Shown here one piece after another: positions 27,235-36,028 of a DNA stretch of 64,000 nt. The stretch comes from an uncultured Prevotellaceae bacterium (GTDB lineage Bacteria; Bacteroidota; Bacteroidia; Bacteroidales; Bacteroidaceae). Location of the stretch: assembly GCA_902778255.1 (NCBI GenBank), contig CACYXD010000001.1:158253-222252 (forward strand). Direction: 5' to 3'. Both the position numbers and the translations under genes were made by a program. The notes beneath the pieces are model-generated. The model was not told the DNA's origin and searched no databases. It saw nothing but the letters and a program-made list of their open reading frames with translations. Numbering within the stretch: position 1 is the stretch's first letter; each line of letters starts with the position of its first letter.

Positions 27235-28275
27235 ATGGACGAAGATTTTGACATACGCGAAGAACGTTTTGCGAGCAGTAGTGGTGAGAAGGACTTTGAG
27301 AATGCCCTTCGCCCATTGCGATTTGGCGACTTCAGCGGACAACAGAAGATTGTAGAGAATCTGCAGGTGTTTGTTGATGCTGCGAAGTATCGTGGTGAGC
27401 CGCTCGATCATACATTGTTGCACGGCCCTCCAGGACTGGGAAAGACCACGTTGAGCAATATCATTGCTAATGAACTGGGTGTAGGATTCAAGATTACCAG
27501 CGGACCCGTGCTCGACAAGCCTGGCGATCTGGCGGGTATTCTGACATCGCTGGAGCCACGCGATGTGCTGTTTATCGATGAGATTCATCGTCTGTCGCCT
27601 GTCGTAGAGGAGTACCTCTACAGCGCGATGGAGGACTATCGTATTGATATCATGATAGACAAAGGCCCGTCGGCACGAAGTATCCAGATAGACCTGAATC
27701 CGTTTACGCTGGTGGGAGCAACCACCCGTAGCGGACTGCTTACGGCGCCGCTGCGAGCTCGTTTCGGCATCAATATGCACTTGGAATACTACGACCCGGA
27801 GACACTGAGCCGTATTGTGGAGCGCTCTGCCCGACTGTTGGGTGTGCCCATCACTGAGGATGCCGCTTTGGAGATTGCTGGTCGCAGTCGTGGAACGCCT
27901 CGTATTGCCAATGCTTTGCTGCGTCGTGTGCGCGACTTTGCGCAGGTGAAGGGTACTGGTGGTATCGATACGAAAATCACCAGAATTGCGCTGACAGCCC
28001 TAAATATCGATAAATATGGCCTTGACGAGATAGACAACAAGATACTACTCACTATTATCGACAAGTTCCGTGGGGGGCCTGTGGGTATCACCACTATCGC
28101 TACGGCTATCGGTGAGGATGCTGGCACCGTGGAGGAGGTCTATGAGCCGTTCTTGATCATGGAGGGCTTTATCAAACGTACGCCACGAGGCCGCATGGTC
28201 ACAGAGTTGGCCTATAAGCATTTCGGGCGAAACCCCTATTCAGGGAATGTGATGCAGCCAGACCTCTTTGGCTAA
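27235..28275 (+). CDS. ruvB: Holliday junction branch migration helicase RuvB
   Basis: The 346-residue AAA+ ATPase motor works with RuvA to migrate Holliday junctions. The start [12 protein letters not shown] is chosen because the promoter lies directly upstream and it gives the family length. [13 protein letters not shown] opens the AAA+ domain; Walker A is [13 protein letters not shown], Walker [11 protein letters not shown], and sensor 1 [19 protein letters not shown]. The C-terminal winged helix ends with [19 protein letters not shown]. It is followed by coaD 47 bp later on the same strand and then by ybeY. Confidence 0.97.
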   Translation: MDEDFDIREERFASSSGEKDFENALRPLRFGDFSGQQKIVENLQVFVDAAKYRGEPLDHTLLHGPPGLGKTTLSNIIANELGVGFKITSGPVLDKPGDLAGILTSLEPRDVLFIDEIHRLSPVVEEYLYSAMEDYRIDIMIDKGPSARSIQIDLNPFTLVGATTRSGLLTAPLRARFGINMHLEYYDPETLSRIVERSARLLGVPITEDAALEIAGRSRGTPRIANALLRRVRDFAQVKGTGGIDTKITRIALTALNIDKYGLDEIDNKILLTIIDKFRGGPVGITTIATAIGEDAGTVEEVYEPFLIMEGFIKRTPRGRMVTELAYKHFGRNPYSGNVMQPDLFG

Positions 28276-28322
28276 ACGAGAAATGGGGTATGAGAAATGA
28301 AAATGAAGAAATGATAAATAAG

Positions 28323-28781
28323 ATGCGCACAGGTGTCTTTGTAGGAACTTTCAACCCCTTTACTGTGGGGCACGATTCCGTCGTAACCAGAGCTCTCTCG
28401 CTCTTCGATAAATTGGTCATAGGCGTTGTAGGCGACCATGTGCAGAAGCCAGGTATTCCTCCTGCTGTAGAGCGCATAGAGGCCATCAAAACGCTCTATA
28501 AAAATGAGCCCCGTATCGAAGTGAAGGCGTATTTTGGTTTGGCAGTCGATTTTGCCCGTTCTGAGGGTGCCCGTTTCATTGTGAAGGGTATACGCTCCGT
28601 GAAGGATTTTGAGTATGAGCGTGAGCAGGCCGATGTCAATCGTCAGTTGACCAGTGGCGAGATAGAGACCATTCTCTTATATAGCGAGCCGCAATATGCC
28701 TCCATTTCATCGTCAATGGTACGTGAACTGCAGCATTTCGGCGTGGATGTGAGCGGGTTTTTGCCAAAGCCCATAAATTAG
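28323..28781 (+). CDS. coaD: Phosphopantetheine adenylyltransferase
   Basis: With the ATG at 28323 the protein is 152 residues (MRTGVFVGTFNPFTVGHDSVV), the normal CoaD length; in-frame ATGs at 28290 and 28314 would add up to 11 polar residues. The nucleotidyltransferase T/HxGH motif is TVGHDS near residue 17 and the C-terminal motif is ISSSMVRELQHFG. It makes dephospho-CoA from 4'-phosphopantetheine and ATP. It lies between ruvB and ybeY on the same strand. Confidence 0.95.
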   Translation: MRTGVFVGTFNPFTVGHDSVVTRALSLFDKLVIGVVGDHVQKPGIPPAVERIEAIKTLYKNEPRIEVKAYFGLAVDFARSEGARFIVKGIRSVKDFEYEREQADVNRQLTSGEIETILLYSEPQYASISSSMVRELQHFGVDVSGFLPKPIN

Positions 28782-28807
28782 TAATGAGAAATTAGGAACG
28801 AGTAATT

Positions 28808-29218
28808 ATGATTAGTTATAGTGCTGAGGGGGTTCGCTTCCCAAATATCAAGCGTCGTAAGACCACTGCTTGGATTCGTCGTGTGGCGGCTACATATAAT
28901 AAGAAGGTGGGAGAAGTGGGTTATCTCTTCTGTGATGATAAGCATATCCTAGAGGTGAATCGTGAATACCTCGGGCATGACTACTATACCGATATCATCA
29001 CTTTCGACTATTGCGAGGGTGACATTCTGAATGGTGATCTCGTCATCTCACTTGATACAGTGCGCACGAATGCAGAACTGTTTGACAAGTCCTATGGCGA
29101 GGAACTGCATCGCGTCATCATCCATGGCATCCTGCATCTCTGCGGCATCAACGACAAAGGACCAGGAGAGCGAGAACAGATGGAAGCCGCAGAAAACAAA
29201 GCGTTGGAACTATTGTAG
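28808..29218 (+). CDS. ybeY: Endoribonuclease YbeY
   Basis: The 136-residue metallo-RNase takes part in 16S rRNA 3'-end maturation and ribosome quality control. The zinc motif HGILHLCGINDKG (HGxxHLxG) is near residue 105; the third ligand His of the classic H3xH5xH motif is replaced by the Bacteroidota-type NDKGPGERE variant, so it is worth checking. The coding end overlaps the convergent S41 protease gene by 9 bp, and both gene ends form one perfect 18-bp palindrome (29194-29237). It is the third gene after ruvB and coaD. Confidence 0.93.
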   Translation: MISYSAEGVRFPNIKRRKTTAWIRRVAATYNKKVGEVGYLFCDDKHILEVNREYLGHDYYTDIITFDYCEGDILNGDLVISLDTVRTNAELFDKSYGEELHRVIIHGILHLCGINDKGPGEREQMEAAENKALELL

Positions 29219-29237
29219 CAGTTCCAACGCTTTGTTT
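29194..29237. terminator. Perfect inverted repeat forming the ends of two convergent genes
   Basis: The left arm AAACAAAGCGTTGGAACT (29194-29211) and right arm AGTTCCAACGCTTTGTTT (29220-29237) are exact complements across an 8-base loop that contains both stop codons (ybeY TAG at 29216, protease TAG at 29210-29212 on minus). Both proteins therefore end in the same residues NKALELL. It can act as a bidirectional terminator. Confidence 0.9.
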
Positions 29238-30778
29238 ACTATATCACTGTCTTCATTATAGATGGAGAAATACTCGCTCATATCCCATAGATCGCGTGCT
29301 ATGAGCGCTTTTAACTGCAATTTGAGGTAAGGCAGTGTCTTCGTTACTTCGGTATCGTCCTTGGGCTTTATTTTTTGTTTCTCACCCTCTTTGATGATAT
29401 TGTCGATGAGCGGCTGCGGCACTTCAAAGTTGGCTTTGAACATTTGGAAGTCGGGATATTGTTTTTTCAGTGCCTTACGGTTCTTATCGATATACCGTAG
29501 GTTCTGTTGTATCACGATACTCTTGGCAGCCAGTTCACGATGGAATTTGGTGAAGCGGGTAGTATCGAGGGGAATGAAGTAGTCGGGCATGATACCGCCG
29601 CCGCCATAGACTGTACGTTGTTTCTTCAGCGTCTGAAACTTCAGTGAGTCGGCAAAGTGGATGCTGTCGGCATTGGTCAGTTCCCCATGGTTCAGGCGGT
29701 TCAGTATGTCTTTATCATAACTCTTCTTGTCGCCTTTCTCGTAGGGTTTCTGGATGCAACGGCCCGATGGTGTGTAGTAATGGGCTATGGTGAGGCGTAT
29801 CATCGAACCGTCGGGCAGGTCGATGGGGCGCTGTACGAGACCTTTTCCAAAGGTACGACGGCCTATTACTATACCGCGGTCCTGATCCTGGATGGCACCA
29901 GTCACAATCTCAGCGGCCGAGGCCGTGTATTGATCAACCAGCACTACGATTTTGCCGTCACGGAAACTACCCTGCTTGGGGGCTTTGTAATCACGACGGT
30001 TGGTGACGCGTCCTTCGGTATAGACAATCAGGTCTCCGCTGTTCAGGAACTCACCTGCTATATCGGCTGCTGCCTGCAGATAGCCTCCACCATTCTCCTG
30101 CAAATCCAGTATCAGGTCTTTCATGCCCTGTGCCTTCAGTTTTTCCATGCTCTCCATAAACTCATTATAGGTGGTGGCGCCGAAACTGCCTATGCGAATA
30201 TAGCCGATGCCCGGTCGTATCATATAAGTAGCATCAACGGTATGTACGGGGATCTTGTCGCGTTTCACCTTAAACTTCAGCTGATCTTTGATGCCAGGGC
30301 GCACAATGCGCAGGTCGGCAATGGTACCTTTAGGTCCGCGCAGTCGGCGCATGATTTCTTCCTTGGTCATCTTCACACCTGCAATGACTGTGTCGTTGAC
30401 TATCACAATGCGGTCACCAGCCATGATACCCACCTTTTCCGAAGGGCCATTGATGACCGGTTGGATGACAATAAGTGTGTCTTCCACCATATTAAATTGC
30501 ACGCCAATGCCTTCAAACGAGCCGTTTAACGGCTCCGTCATCGCCTTTGTCTCCTTGGGTGTGCTATAGGAAGAGTGGGGGTCCAACTTCTCCAGCATAC
30601 CCTTTATGGCATCCTCCACCAGTTTGTTTTCATCAACGTCGTCTACATAGAGTGCCTTTACAGCCATCTCTGCGATGTTGAGCTTGCGCAATGGGTTGTC
30701 ATCGCGTGTCACGTTCATTTGCGCATAACCAGCAAGCCCCATGATGGCTGTTGTCAGCAGTATAAATGTTCTTTTCAT
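29210..30778 (-). CDS. S41 family C-terminal processing peptidase
   Basis: The 522-residue protein has a signal peptide (MKRTFILLTTAIMGLAGYA) and acts in the periplasm or at the inner membrane. A helical N-terminal part with LEKLDPHSSY is followed by a PDZ domain (residues ~90-170; GIMAGDRIVIVNDTVI) and the S41 core: QENGGGYLQAAADIAGEFL, the catalytic Ser in QYTASAAEIVTGA and the Lys in RTFGKGLVQ. The C-terminal ~150 residues resemble the Bacteroidota CtpA-like proteases. A promoter lies at 30804-30834. The gene end is palindromic with ybeY. Confidence 0.94.
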   Translation of the reverse strand: MKRTFILLTTAIMGLAGYAQMNVTRDDNPLRKLNIAEMAVKALYVDDVDENKLVEDAIKGMLEKLDPHSSYSTPKETKAMTEPLNGSFEGIGVQFNMVEDTLIVIQPVINGPSEKVGIMAGDRIVIVNDTVIAGVKMTKEEIMRRLRGPKGTIADLRIVRPGIKDQLKFKVKRDKIPVHTVDATYMIRPGIGYIRIGSFGATTYNEFMESMEKLKAQGMKDLILDLQENGGGYLQAAADIAGEFLNSGDLIVYTEGRVTNRRDYKAPKQGSFRDGKIVVLVDQYTASAAEIVTGAIQDQDRGIVIGRRTFGKGLVQRPIDLPDGSMIRLTIAHYYTPSGRCIQKPYEKGDKKSYDKDILNRLNHGELTNADSIHFADSLKFQTLKKQRTVYGGGGIMPDYFIPLDTTRFTKFHRELAAKSIVIQQNLRYIDKNRKALKKQYPDFQMFKANFEVPQPLIDNIIKEGEKQKIKPKDDTEVTKTLPYLKLQLKALIARDLWDMSEYFSIYNEDSDIVNKALELLQ

Positions 30779-30803
30779 ATTTACAGTTTCATTAAAACGA
30801 CTG

Positions 30804-30834
30804 CAAAGATACTTATTTTTATGAAATTGCCAAA
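30804..30834 (-). promoter_or_regulatory. Promoter of the S41 peptidase gene
   Basis: On the minus strand, TTTG (TTG at 30831-30833), a 19-bp spacer and TATCTTTG, 25 bp upstream of the ATG. Confidence 0.8.
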
Positions 30835-30870
30835 TAATGTTAAAGTTTATTCACAATAAGTACAACATAT

Positions 30871-31084
30871 GTGAAAGAAATTTCTCTTGAGCTCAGTGCT
30901 TACGATAAGGCAAAGACCAAGGAAAGCTATGAGAATGTGAAGCTGAATGCTTATGGAATATGATGATGTGACTCCCGTTGGCCGTATTTTAGGTAAAGTC
31001 CATAACGATGAGCGCTTCCTGTTAGAAAATATTGACTTCAAGTATTATCAGGCCCTGGGCTGGGTTGTAAAATTACGCCACTAA
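30871..31084 (+). pseudogene. Frameshifted remnant of an unidentified gene
   Basis: The 430-bp gap between the peptidase and the GH30 gene holds protein-like sequence in two frames. A GTG-started frame reads VKEISLELSAYDKAKTKESY and stops at an in-frame TGA; a shifted frame continues YDDVTPVGRILGKVHNDERF ... YYQALGWVVKLRH and stops at 31084. The composition (charged and hydrophobic periodicity, no stop in the shifted frame) looks like real coding sequence with a frameshift near 30961. I do not recognise the family. The rest of the gap shows nothing else except a -7 box (TAAATTTG, 31176) before the GH30 gene. Confidence 0.5.
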
Positions 31085-31208
31085 AGGAATATAATGAGGC
31101 CCAAACCGATATAATGATTTAGAAAAAGCAAAAGAAAAAGTTACGAAAAAGAAAGTGTTGTATTCAAAAAAATAGTAAATTTGCAGCAGAATTATCAATA
31201 GCTATTGT

Positions 31209-32765
31209 ATGAAACAACATCTTTCTCTGCAGAAAACGTCATTTCGCTGCCTGTCAATGGCCGTTATGACGTTTTTTGCTGTCACAACTGTACAAGCTGC
31301 TACAGTGACGGTGACGGTGAAAAACACCCGGCTTCAGACCGTCACAGGCTTTGGTGCTGCCTGCTGTGACGGTGCCATGTGCCCCTATGGCGATGACACC
31401 ACCCCCGTAACACTGCTCTATGGACCTACGTCAAAGATTGGTCTGAACATCATGCGAATGGAAATCTCCCCCAACTTCAAGGGTGATATCACTGCTGCCG
31501 ACGTGGGATGGGATACGCCCTACGACTGGAAAGGTTCGCTGAAATGTGCGAAACTTGTCAAGCAGCGTGGTGGCATCGTGTTCGGTACGCCCTGGTCGCC
31601 TCCTGGTGATTACAAGACCAATGGTTCGGCTCAGGGTGGAAATGCCGACGATCAAGGCAAGATACGTGCCGAACTGCGCGAGGACTGTTATGAGAAGTTC
31701 TTCCCTTGGCTGAACACCTTTCTGGCCTATATGAAGGCGAACAAATGTGAGGTCGATGCTGTTTCCATCCAGAACGAGCCCGACTGGTGGGTGAGCTATT
31801 CTGGTTGTCTCTACACGCCCGAACAACAGGTGAAGCTAGTGAAGAACTATGCCCACATGCTTGATCGTGAGACCTATCCTAACGTGCGTCTTATCAGTGC
31901 TGAGCCCTTAGGTTTCGACCCGAAATATAGTAACGCATTGCTCAATGATTCCGTGGCACGTGAGCAGATCGACATCATTGCGGGTCACCTCTACGGACAC
32001 CCGCCATTGGGTAATATGAAGAGTGCCAATACGCTGGCAAAGAAATACGGCAAGGAGTTGTGGATGACAGAACACTCGGTGACCGACAATATCGACCACC
32101 TGCCCAACTGGCACGAGCAGTTGATCTTCGCTGAGGAGTTGAACGAGTGTATGCTGTCTGGCTGCACAGGTTATATCTATTGGTATATGCGTGCCCACTG
32201 GGCCTTTGTTGGAACAGGCGAGACGAAATATAATGTCGGAACGATGAAGAATATTAAAAACAAGTTGTTGCCGCGTGCCTTCGTGATGTCCCATTTCTCG
32301 AAATACGTCACCGGCTCTACACGCTTGGCTACTACGCCCACAAAGACTGAAGGACAAGAGGCAGCCAGGGAGTACTCGGCTTATATCAAAGGCGATTCTA
32401 TCATCGTGATGGCTATTGATACTATTGGAACCAGTTACGATCTGAAGATCAAGTTGCCCTTCGTTGTCAATAGCGGCATACATATTCTCTCTACAGGCAA
32501 TGAGACAGCAAATCTGTGTCAGCAGAAAGCTATCACCATTGAGGAACCTACCAACGAGGTAACGGTAGAGATGCCCGCTCGCAGTCTGAATACCTATATC
32601 TTTATGATTGACCAGGGAGCTTTGGCTATCAAGGAACAGAAGCAGGTACAAGTGGCCGATGTCACGACCTATTACGACCTGCATGGACGCAAACTAGACG
32701 TACCTCAGGGACTCTGCATAGAGAGACATCGTGACGGTTCGTCGAAAAAGGTGTATATCAAGTAA
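31209..32765 (+). CDS. Secreted glycoside hydrolase family 30 enzyme (xylanase/glucuronoxylanase-like)
   Basis: The 518-residue protein starts with a signal peptide (through VQAA near residue 31). The first strand VTGFGAACCDGAMCPYG and MRMEISPN are GH30-like. The acid/base is predicted at E190 (SIQNEPDWW) and the nucleophile at E288 (LWMTEHSV), on a TIM barrel with the side beta-structure following (ARSLNTYIF). Sequence style is closest to the bacterial subfamily 8 glucuronoxylanases, though other GH30 activities are possible. The tail TYYDLHGRKLD ... KKVYIK matches the sorting-like tail of other secreted proteins here. The next gene (DUF2851) starts 9 bp later but is probably functionally unrelated. 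Confidence 0.9.
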   Translation: MKQHLSLQKTSFRCLSMAVMTFFAVTTVQAATVTVTVKNTRLQTVTGFGAACCDGAMCPYGDDTTPVTLLYGPTSKIGLNIMRMEISPNFKGDITAADVGWDTPYDWKGSLKCAKLVKQRGGIVFGTPWSPPGDYKTNGSAQGGNADDQGKIRAELREDCYEKFFPWLNTFLAYMKANKCEVDAVSIQNEPDWWVSYSGCLYTPEQQVKLVKNYAHMLDRETYPNVRLISAEPLGFDPKYSNALLNDSVAREQIDIIAGHLYGHPPLGNMKSANTLAKKYGKELWMTEHSVTDNIDHLPNWHEQLIFAEELNECMLSGCTGYIYWYMRAHWAFVGTGETKYNVGTMKNIKNKLLPRAFVMSHFSKYVTGSTRLATTPTKTEGQEAAREYSAYIKGDSIIVMAIDTIGTSYDLKIKLPFVVNSGIHILSTGNETANLCQQKAITIEEPTNEVTVEMPARSLNTYIFMIDQGALAIKEQKQVQVADVTTYYDLHGRKLDVPQGLCIERHRDGSSKKVYIK

Positions 32766-32774
32766 GTCTGCACG

Positions 32775-34076
32775 ATGGAACGACTGCTTCACTACGTATG
32801 GAGACATAAGATGCTGCCGCTTGGTGATCTGCTGACCACCGACGGGCGCGTCGTTGAGATATTGGACCCGGGATTGCTCAACCGCAATGCTGGGCCCGAC
32901 TTCTTCAATGCGAAAGTGAGGATAGGCGGCACACTATGGGTGGGCAATGTGGAGATTCATCTCAGGGCCAGCGACTGGTATCATCACGCTCACGATCGCG
33001 ATGTGCGTTATAATAACGTGGTGCTCCACGTCGTTAGCGAGGCTGATATGGATGTGATGACGCAGGATGGCAACTACCTGCCGCAGATGGTGCTGCAGAT
33101 TCCCGACTCACTAAGGGAAAATTATAAGGAACTGCTCCACAACGACCAGTATCCACCCTGCTATAAGATCATACCCGACTTGATGCGCCTGCAGGTGCAC
33201 TCGTGGCTGGCAGCCTTGCAGACAGAACGGCTGGAACAGAAGACGGAGGCTATCCGCAAGCGTGTGGAGCAGTGCAACGGGTCGTGGGAAGATGCCTATT
33301 TCGTCACCCTGGCGCGCAACTACGGCTTTGGCATCAATGGCGAGGCATTCGAGATGTGGGCCAAGAACGTACCCCTTCATGCTGTTGATAAGCACCGCGA
33401 CGACCTGTTTCAGATAGAAGCCATCTTCATGGGGCAGGCCGGACTGCTGCAGGTGGAGAGCATTCCCGAGCGCTATCAGGCGGCAGCCCTCAATGAGGGT
33501 TATTTTGCCAAGTTGCGCAACGAGTATCTTTACTTGTCGCATAAGTTCTCTTTGCAGCCGATGGACTTTGCACCTTGGCGGTTCTTGCGTCTGCGGCCGC
33601 AGAACTTCCCCCATATCCGCATCTCACAACTGGCCAACCTCTATTATGAGCGGAAGGCGGGTCTCAGTGCCTTGCTGGAATGTGAGACGATAGAACAGCT
33701 GCGCCAGTTACTGCAGACGCACGTCACGCCATACTGGGAGACCCACTTTCTCTTTGGTGCCGAGAGTCCGAAGAGCACGAAGAAAACATCGGTTTCATCG
33801 GCAAATCTGATGATTATCAACACTGCCATACCCATGCTCTTTGCCGTGGGCAGACATCGGCAGAGAGAGGATCTGTGCGACCGTGCCTTCGATCTGTTAG
33901 AGCAGCTCAAGGCTGAGGACAACCATATCATCCGTTTGTGGAAGGAGTGTGGACTCGAGGTGCAGACGGCAGGCGACAGTCAGGCCCTGATTCAACTGAA
34001 AAAAGAATACTGCGACCGCAGGGACTGCCTGCGCTGCAGGATAGGTTACGAATATCTTTCAAAGCCCAGACAATGA
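32775..34076 (+). CDS. DUF2851 family protein
   Basis: The 433-residue protein begins MERLLHYVWRHKMLPLGDL and continues with LNRNAGPDFFNAKVRIGGTLWVGNVEIHL (trimmed here to GPDFFNAKV and GNVEIHL), the hallmark of DUF2851. The acidic, Gly and Glu pattern GPDF..A.v.i....wvGnVEiH is reminiscent of PD-(D/E)XK nucleases, but a nuclease role is inference. A C-terminal cysteine set CDRRDCLRCRIGYEYL may bind metal. Its stop overlaps the ATG of the thioesterase gene (ATGA at 34073-34076), and dprA follows, so these three form one coupled unit. Confidence 0.92.
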   Translation: MERLLHYVWRHKMLPLGDLLTTDGRVVEILDPGLLNRNAGPDFFNAKVRIGGTLWVGNVEIHLRASDWYHHAHDRDVRYNNVVLHVVSEADMDVMTQDGNYLPQMVLQIPDSLRENYKELLHNDQYPPCYKIIPDLMRLQVHSWLAALQTERLEQKTEAIRKRVEQCNGSWEDAYFVTLARNYGFGINGEAFEMWAKNVPLHAVDKHRDDLFQIEAIFMGQAGLLQVESIPERYQAAALNEGYFAKLRNEYLYLSHKFSLQPMDFAPWRFLRLRPQNFPHIRISQLANLYYERKAGLSALLECETIEQLRQLLQTHVTPYWETHFLFGAESPKSTKKTSVSSANLMIINTAIPMLFAVGRHRQREDLCDRAFDLLEQLKAEDNHIIRLWKECGLEVQTAGDSQALIQLKKEYCDRRDCLRCRIGYEYLSKPRQ

Positions 34077-34477
34077 ACTATATCTTTGAAACGCGCATGG
34101 AAGTGCGCGACTATGAATGCGACATTGAAGGCATTGTGAACAATGCCCAGTACGTACACTATTGTGAGCACACGCGCCATCTCTTCTTAAAGGAGTGCGG
34201 CCTCTCGTTTGCCGAGATGCATGCTAAGGGTGTGGATGCCGTGGTGGCACGTATGCAACTTCAATATAAGGTGCCCCTGAGACCTGACGATGAGTTTATC
34301 TCACGTCTGAACCTCACGAAAGAGGGTATTAAGTATGTGTTCCATCAGGACATCTACCGCGCCAGTGATGAGCAGCTCTGCTTCCGCGGAAAGATAGAAC
34401 TGGTGTGTCTTATCAGTGGTCGTCTGGGCAACAGTCCCGACTATGACGCAGCCTTCCAGAAGTTTATTAAGGCATGA
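34073..34477 (+). CDS. Acyl-CoA thioesterase (hotdog fold, YbgC/4-HBT type)
   Basis: Starting at the ATG overlapping the DUF2851 stop, the protein has 134 residues, the normal size of single-domain 4-hydroxybenzoyl-CoA thioesterase-like enzymes. The motif YECDIEGIVNNAQYVHYCEHTRH (core DIEGIVNNAQY) carries the catalytic Asp and Asn of the hotdog family. A longer frame back to 33938 lies inside DUF2851 and is not supported. It probably hydrolyses short or medium acyl-CoA or acyl-ACP thioesters; substrate unknown. Its stop overlaps the dprA start by 4 bp. Confidence 0.9.
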   Translation: MNYIFETRMEVRDYECDIEGIVNNAQYVHYCEHTRHLFLKECGLSFAEMHAKGVDAVVARMQLQYKVPLRPDDEFISRLNLTKEGIKYVFHQDIYRASDEQLCFRGKIELVCLISGRLGNSPDYDAAFQKFIKA

Positions 34478-35601
34478 ACGAGCAGGAGGTTTACTATACC
34501 ATTGCTTTGACCCGCATGACGGGGTTCAATTTCCAGACCGCCTTGCATCTCTACAGAGAGTTGGGGGGCGGACAGGTCGTGTATGAGCATCGCAACGATA
34601 TCAAGGACGTGATACCCGACTGCACCGACCGACTGGCTGCGAGCCTGAAAGACTGGTCACTCCCCCTGGCACGTGCCGCTCAGGAGATGGAGTTCATCAC
34701 CAAGCACCATATCCTGCCGCTATTGCTCGACAGCGATGACTATCCCCAGCGCCTCAGCGAATGCCCCGATGCACCTATCCTATTATATTATATGGGCTCG
34801 GCCGACTTGAACCAGCGGCGCGTCATCAATATCATCGGCACCCGCCACTGTACCCCCTACGGACAGGACTTGATACGTCGGTTTGTCAGCGACCTGAAAC
34901 GACTTTGTCCGGAAGTGCTCATTGTCAGTGGACTGGCCTATGGCGTGGATGTCTGTGCCCATCGGCAAGCATTGGAAAATGGTTACGAGACGGTGGGCGT
35001 GCTGGCTCACGGTCTAGACGAAATTTACCCTACGGCTCATCGTGAGACGGCTAAGAAGATGCTGACACAGGGCGGATTGCTCACCGAATATATGACTGAG
35101 ACAAAGGCCGACAAACTGAACTTCGTGAAGCGCAACCGCATCGTGGCTGGCATGAGCGATGCCACCATCCTTGTGGAGAGTGCCGCCAAAGGTGGCGGGC
35201 TAATCACTACGAGCATCGCCATGGATTACAATCGTTTTGTCTTCGCCTTCCCTGGTGCTGTGGGTGCACCCTATAGCGAGGGTTGCAATAATCTGATTCG
35301 TGACAATGGTGCCTCACTCATCACCTGTGCCGAGGATTTTGTCAATGCCATAGGTTGGCAGAACGATGTCCAATTGCGGCAGGCACATGCAGAGGGTATC
35401 GAGCGGAGCATCTTCCCTGAACTGAGCGATGAGGAACAGAAAATAGCTAGAATCCTCGATGAATTCGGCGATTTCCAACTCAACCAACTTTCCGTGAGAA
35501 CAAACATCCCCATTGGTCAGCTCACCGCCCTGCTCTTCCAAATGGAGATGAAAGGAGTGGTGCGACCGCTGGCTGGTGGTACCTATCACTTGTTGAAGTA
35601 A
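34474..35601 (+). CDS. dprA: DNA-processing protein DprA
   Basis: The 375-residue protein loads RecA on incoming single-stranded DNA in natural transformation and is widespread beyond competent species. The N-terminal SAM/HhH-like part (residues ~1-80) is followed by the extended Rossmann fold: IIGTRHCTPYGQDLIRRFV, IVSGLAYGVDVCAHRQAL, GHGLD-like AHGLDEIYP, FVKRNRIVAGMSDATILVESAAKGGGLIT (core NRIVAGMSDA). A C-terminal winged helix (residues ~310-375) is present. It ends the unit DUF2851 - thioesterase - dprA. Confidence 0.95.
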   Translation: MNEQEVYYTIALTRMTGFNFQTALHLYRELGGGQVVYEHRNDIKDVIPDCTDRLAASLKDWSLPLARAAQEMEFITKHHILPLLLDSDDYPQRLSECPDAPILLYYMGSADLNQRRVINIIGTRHCTPYGQDLIRRFVSDLKRLCPEVLIVSGLAYGVDVCAHRQALENGYETVGVLAHGLDEIYPTAHRETAKKMLTQGGLLTEYMTETKADKLNFVKRNRIVAGMSDATILVESAAKGGGLITTSIAMDYNRFVFAFPGAVGAPYSEGCNNLIRDNGASLITCAEDFVNAIGWQNDVQLRQAHAEGIERSIFPELSDEEQKIARILDEFGDFQLNQLSVRTNIPIGQLTALLFQMEMKGVVRPLAGGTYHLLK

Positions 35602-35633
35602 GGACTGACAAGCGTGACTAATTAACTGTATCG

Positions 35634-35846
35634 ATGAAAAAACTTATTTCGCTGATGCTGACGGCATTTGCCTTGTCTGTTAGCGCACAGCAAGAGAATG
35701 TGAGTATGCCAACTACCTGCCCGCCAAAGTAGGCAGAACCCATCACCTATCACCCCTCACCCATCTTCGACCTCCAGGGCCGCCATCGAGCCCGCTTGAT
35801 GAAGGGCTTGAATATCGTTGGAGGTCAAAAGGTTATCAAGAGATAA
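35634..35846 (+). pseudogene. Remnant secreted protein: signal peptide plus sorting-like tail with one in-frame stop
   Basis: An ATG at 35634 encodes a clear signal peptide (MKKLISLMLTAFALSVSAQ) and 13 more residues before a TAG at 35730. The same frame then continues as AEPITYHPSP, IFDLQGRHRA and MKGLNIVGGQKVIKR to a TAA at 35844. The second part is the C-terminal tail shared by the secreted proteins of this window. So a 70-codon frame contains the two ends of a secreted protein with the middle missing and a single stop between them. The most likely origin is an internal deletion. The rest of the gap up to 36028 contains only a -7 box (TAAATTTG, 35978) before the M13 gene. Confidence 0.7.
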
Positions 35847-36028
35847 ACACAACTTCTAATATATCCAACTACAATTCAATGACGGATATCGACGATTTGG
35901 TTCGTTGATATCCGTTTGATTTTCTCCTTCTTTCTTGTTTTTTGGAGCCGAAATAGCTGATTATAAAAAAATAGTTGTAAATTTGCGGCGGAAATCATGA
36001 ATAGTTCTAATAACCTAATAGATTTAGA

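Noticed and set aside
29657-30529. Plus-strand frame of 290 codons opposite the S41 peptidase
   Set aside because: Antisense to a gene with intact catalytic motifs; no domain or signal features of its own.
30871-31084. Naming the remnant as a thiolase or another known enzyme
   Set aside because: The visible motif GRILGK is too short and no catalytic residues can be placed, so no family is assigned.
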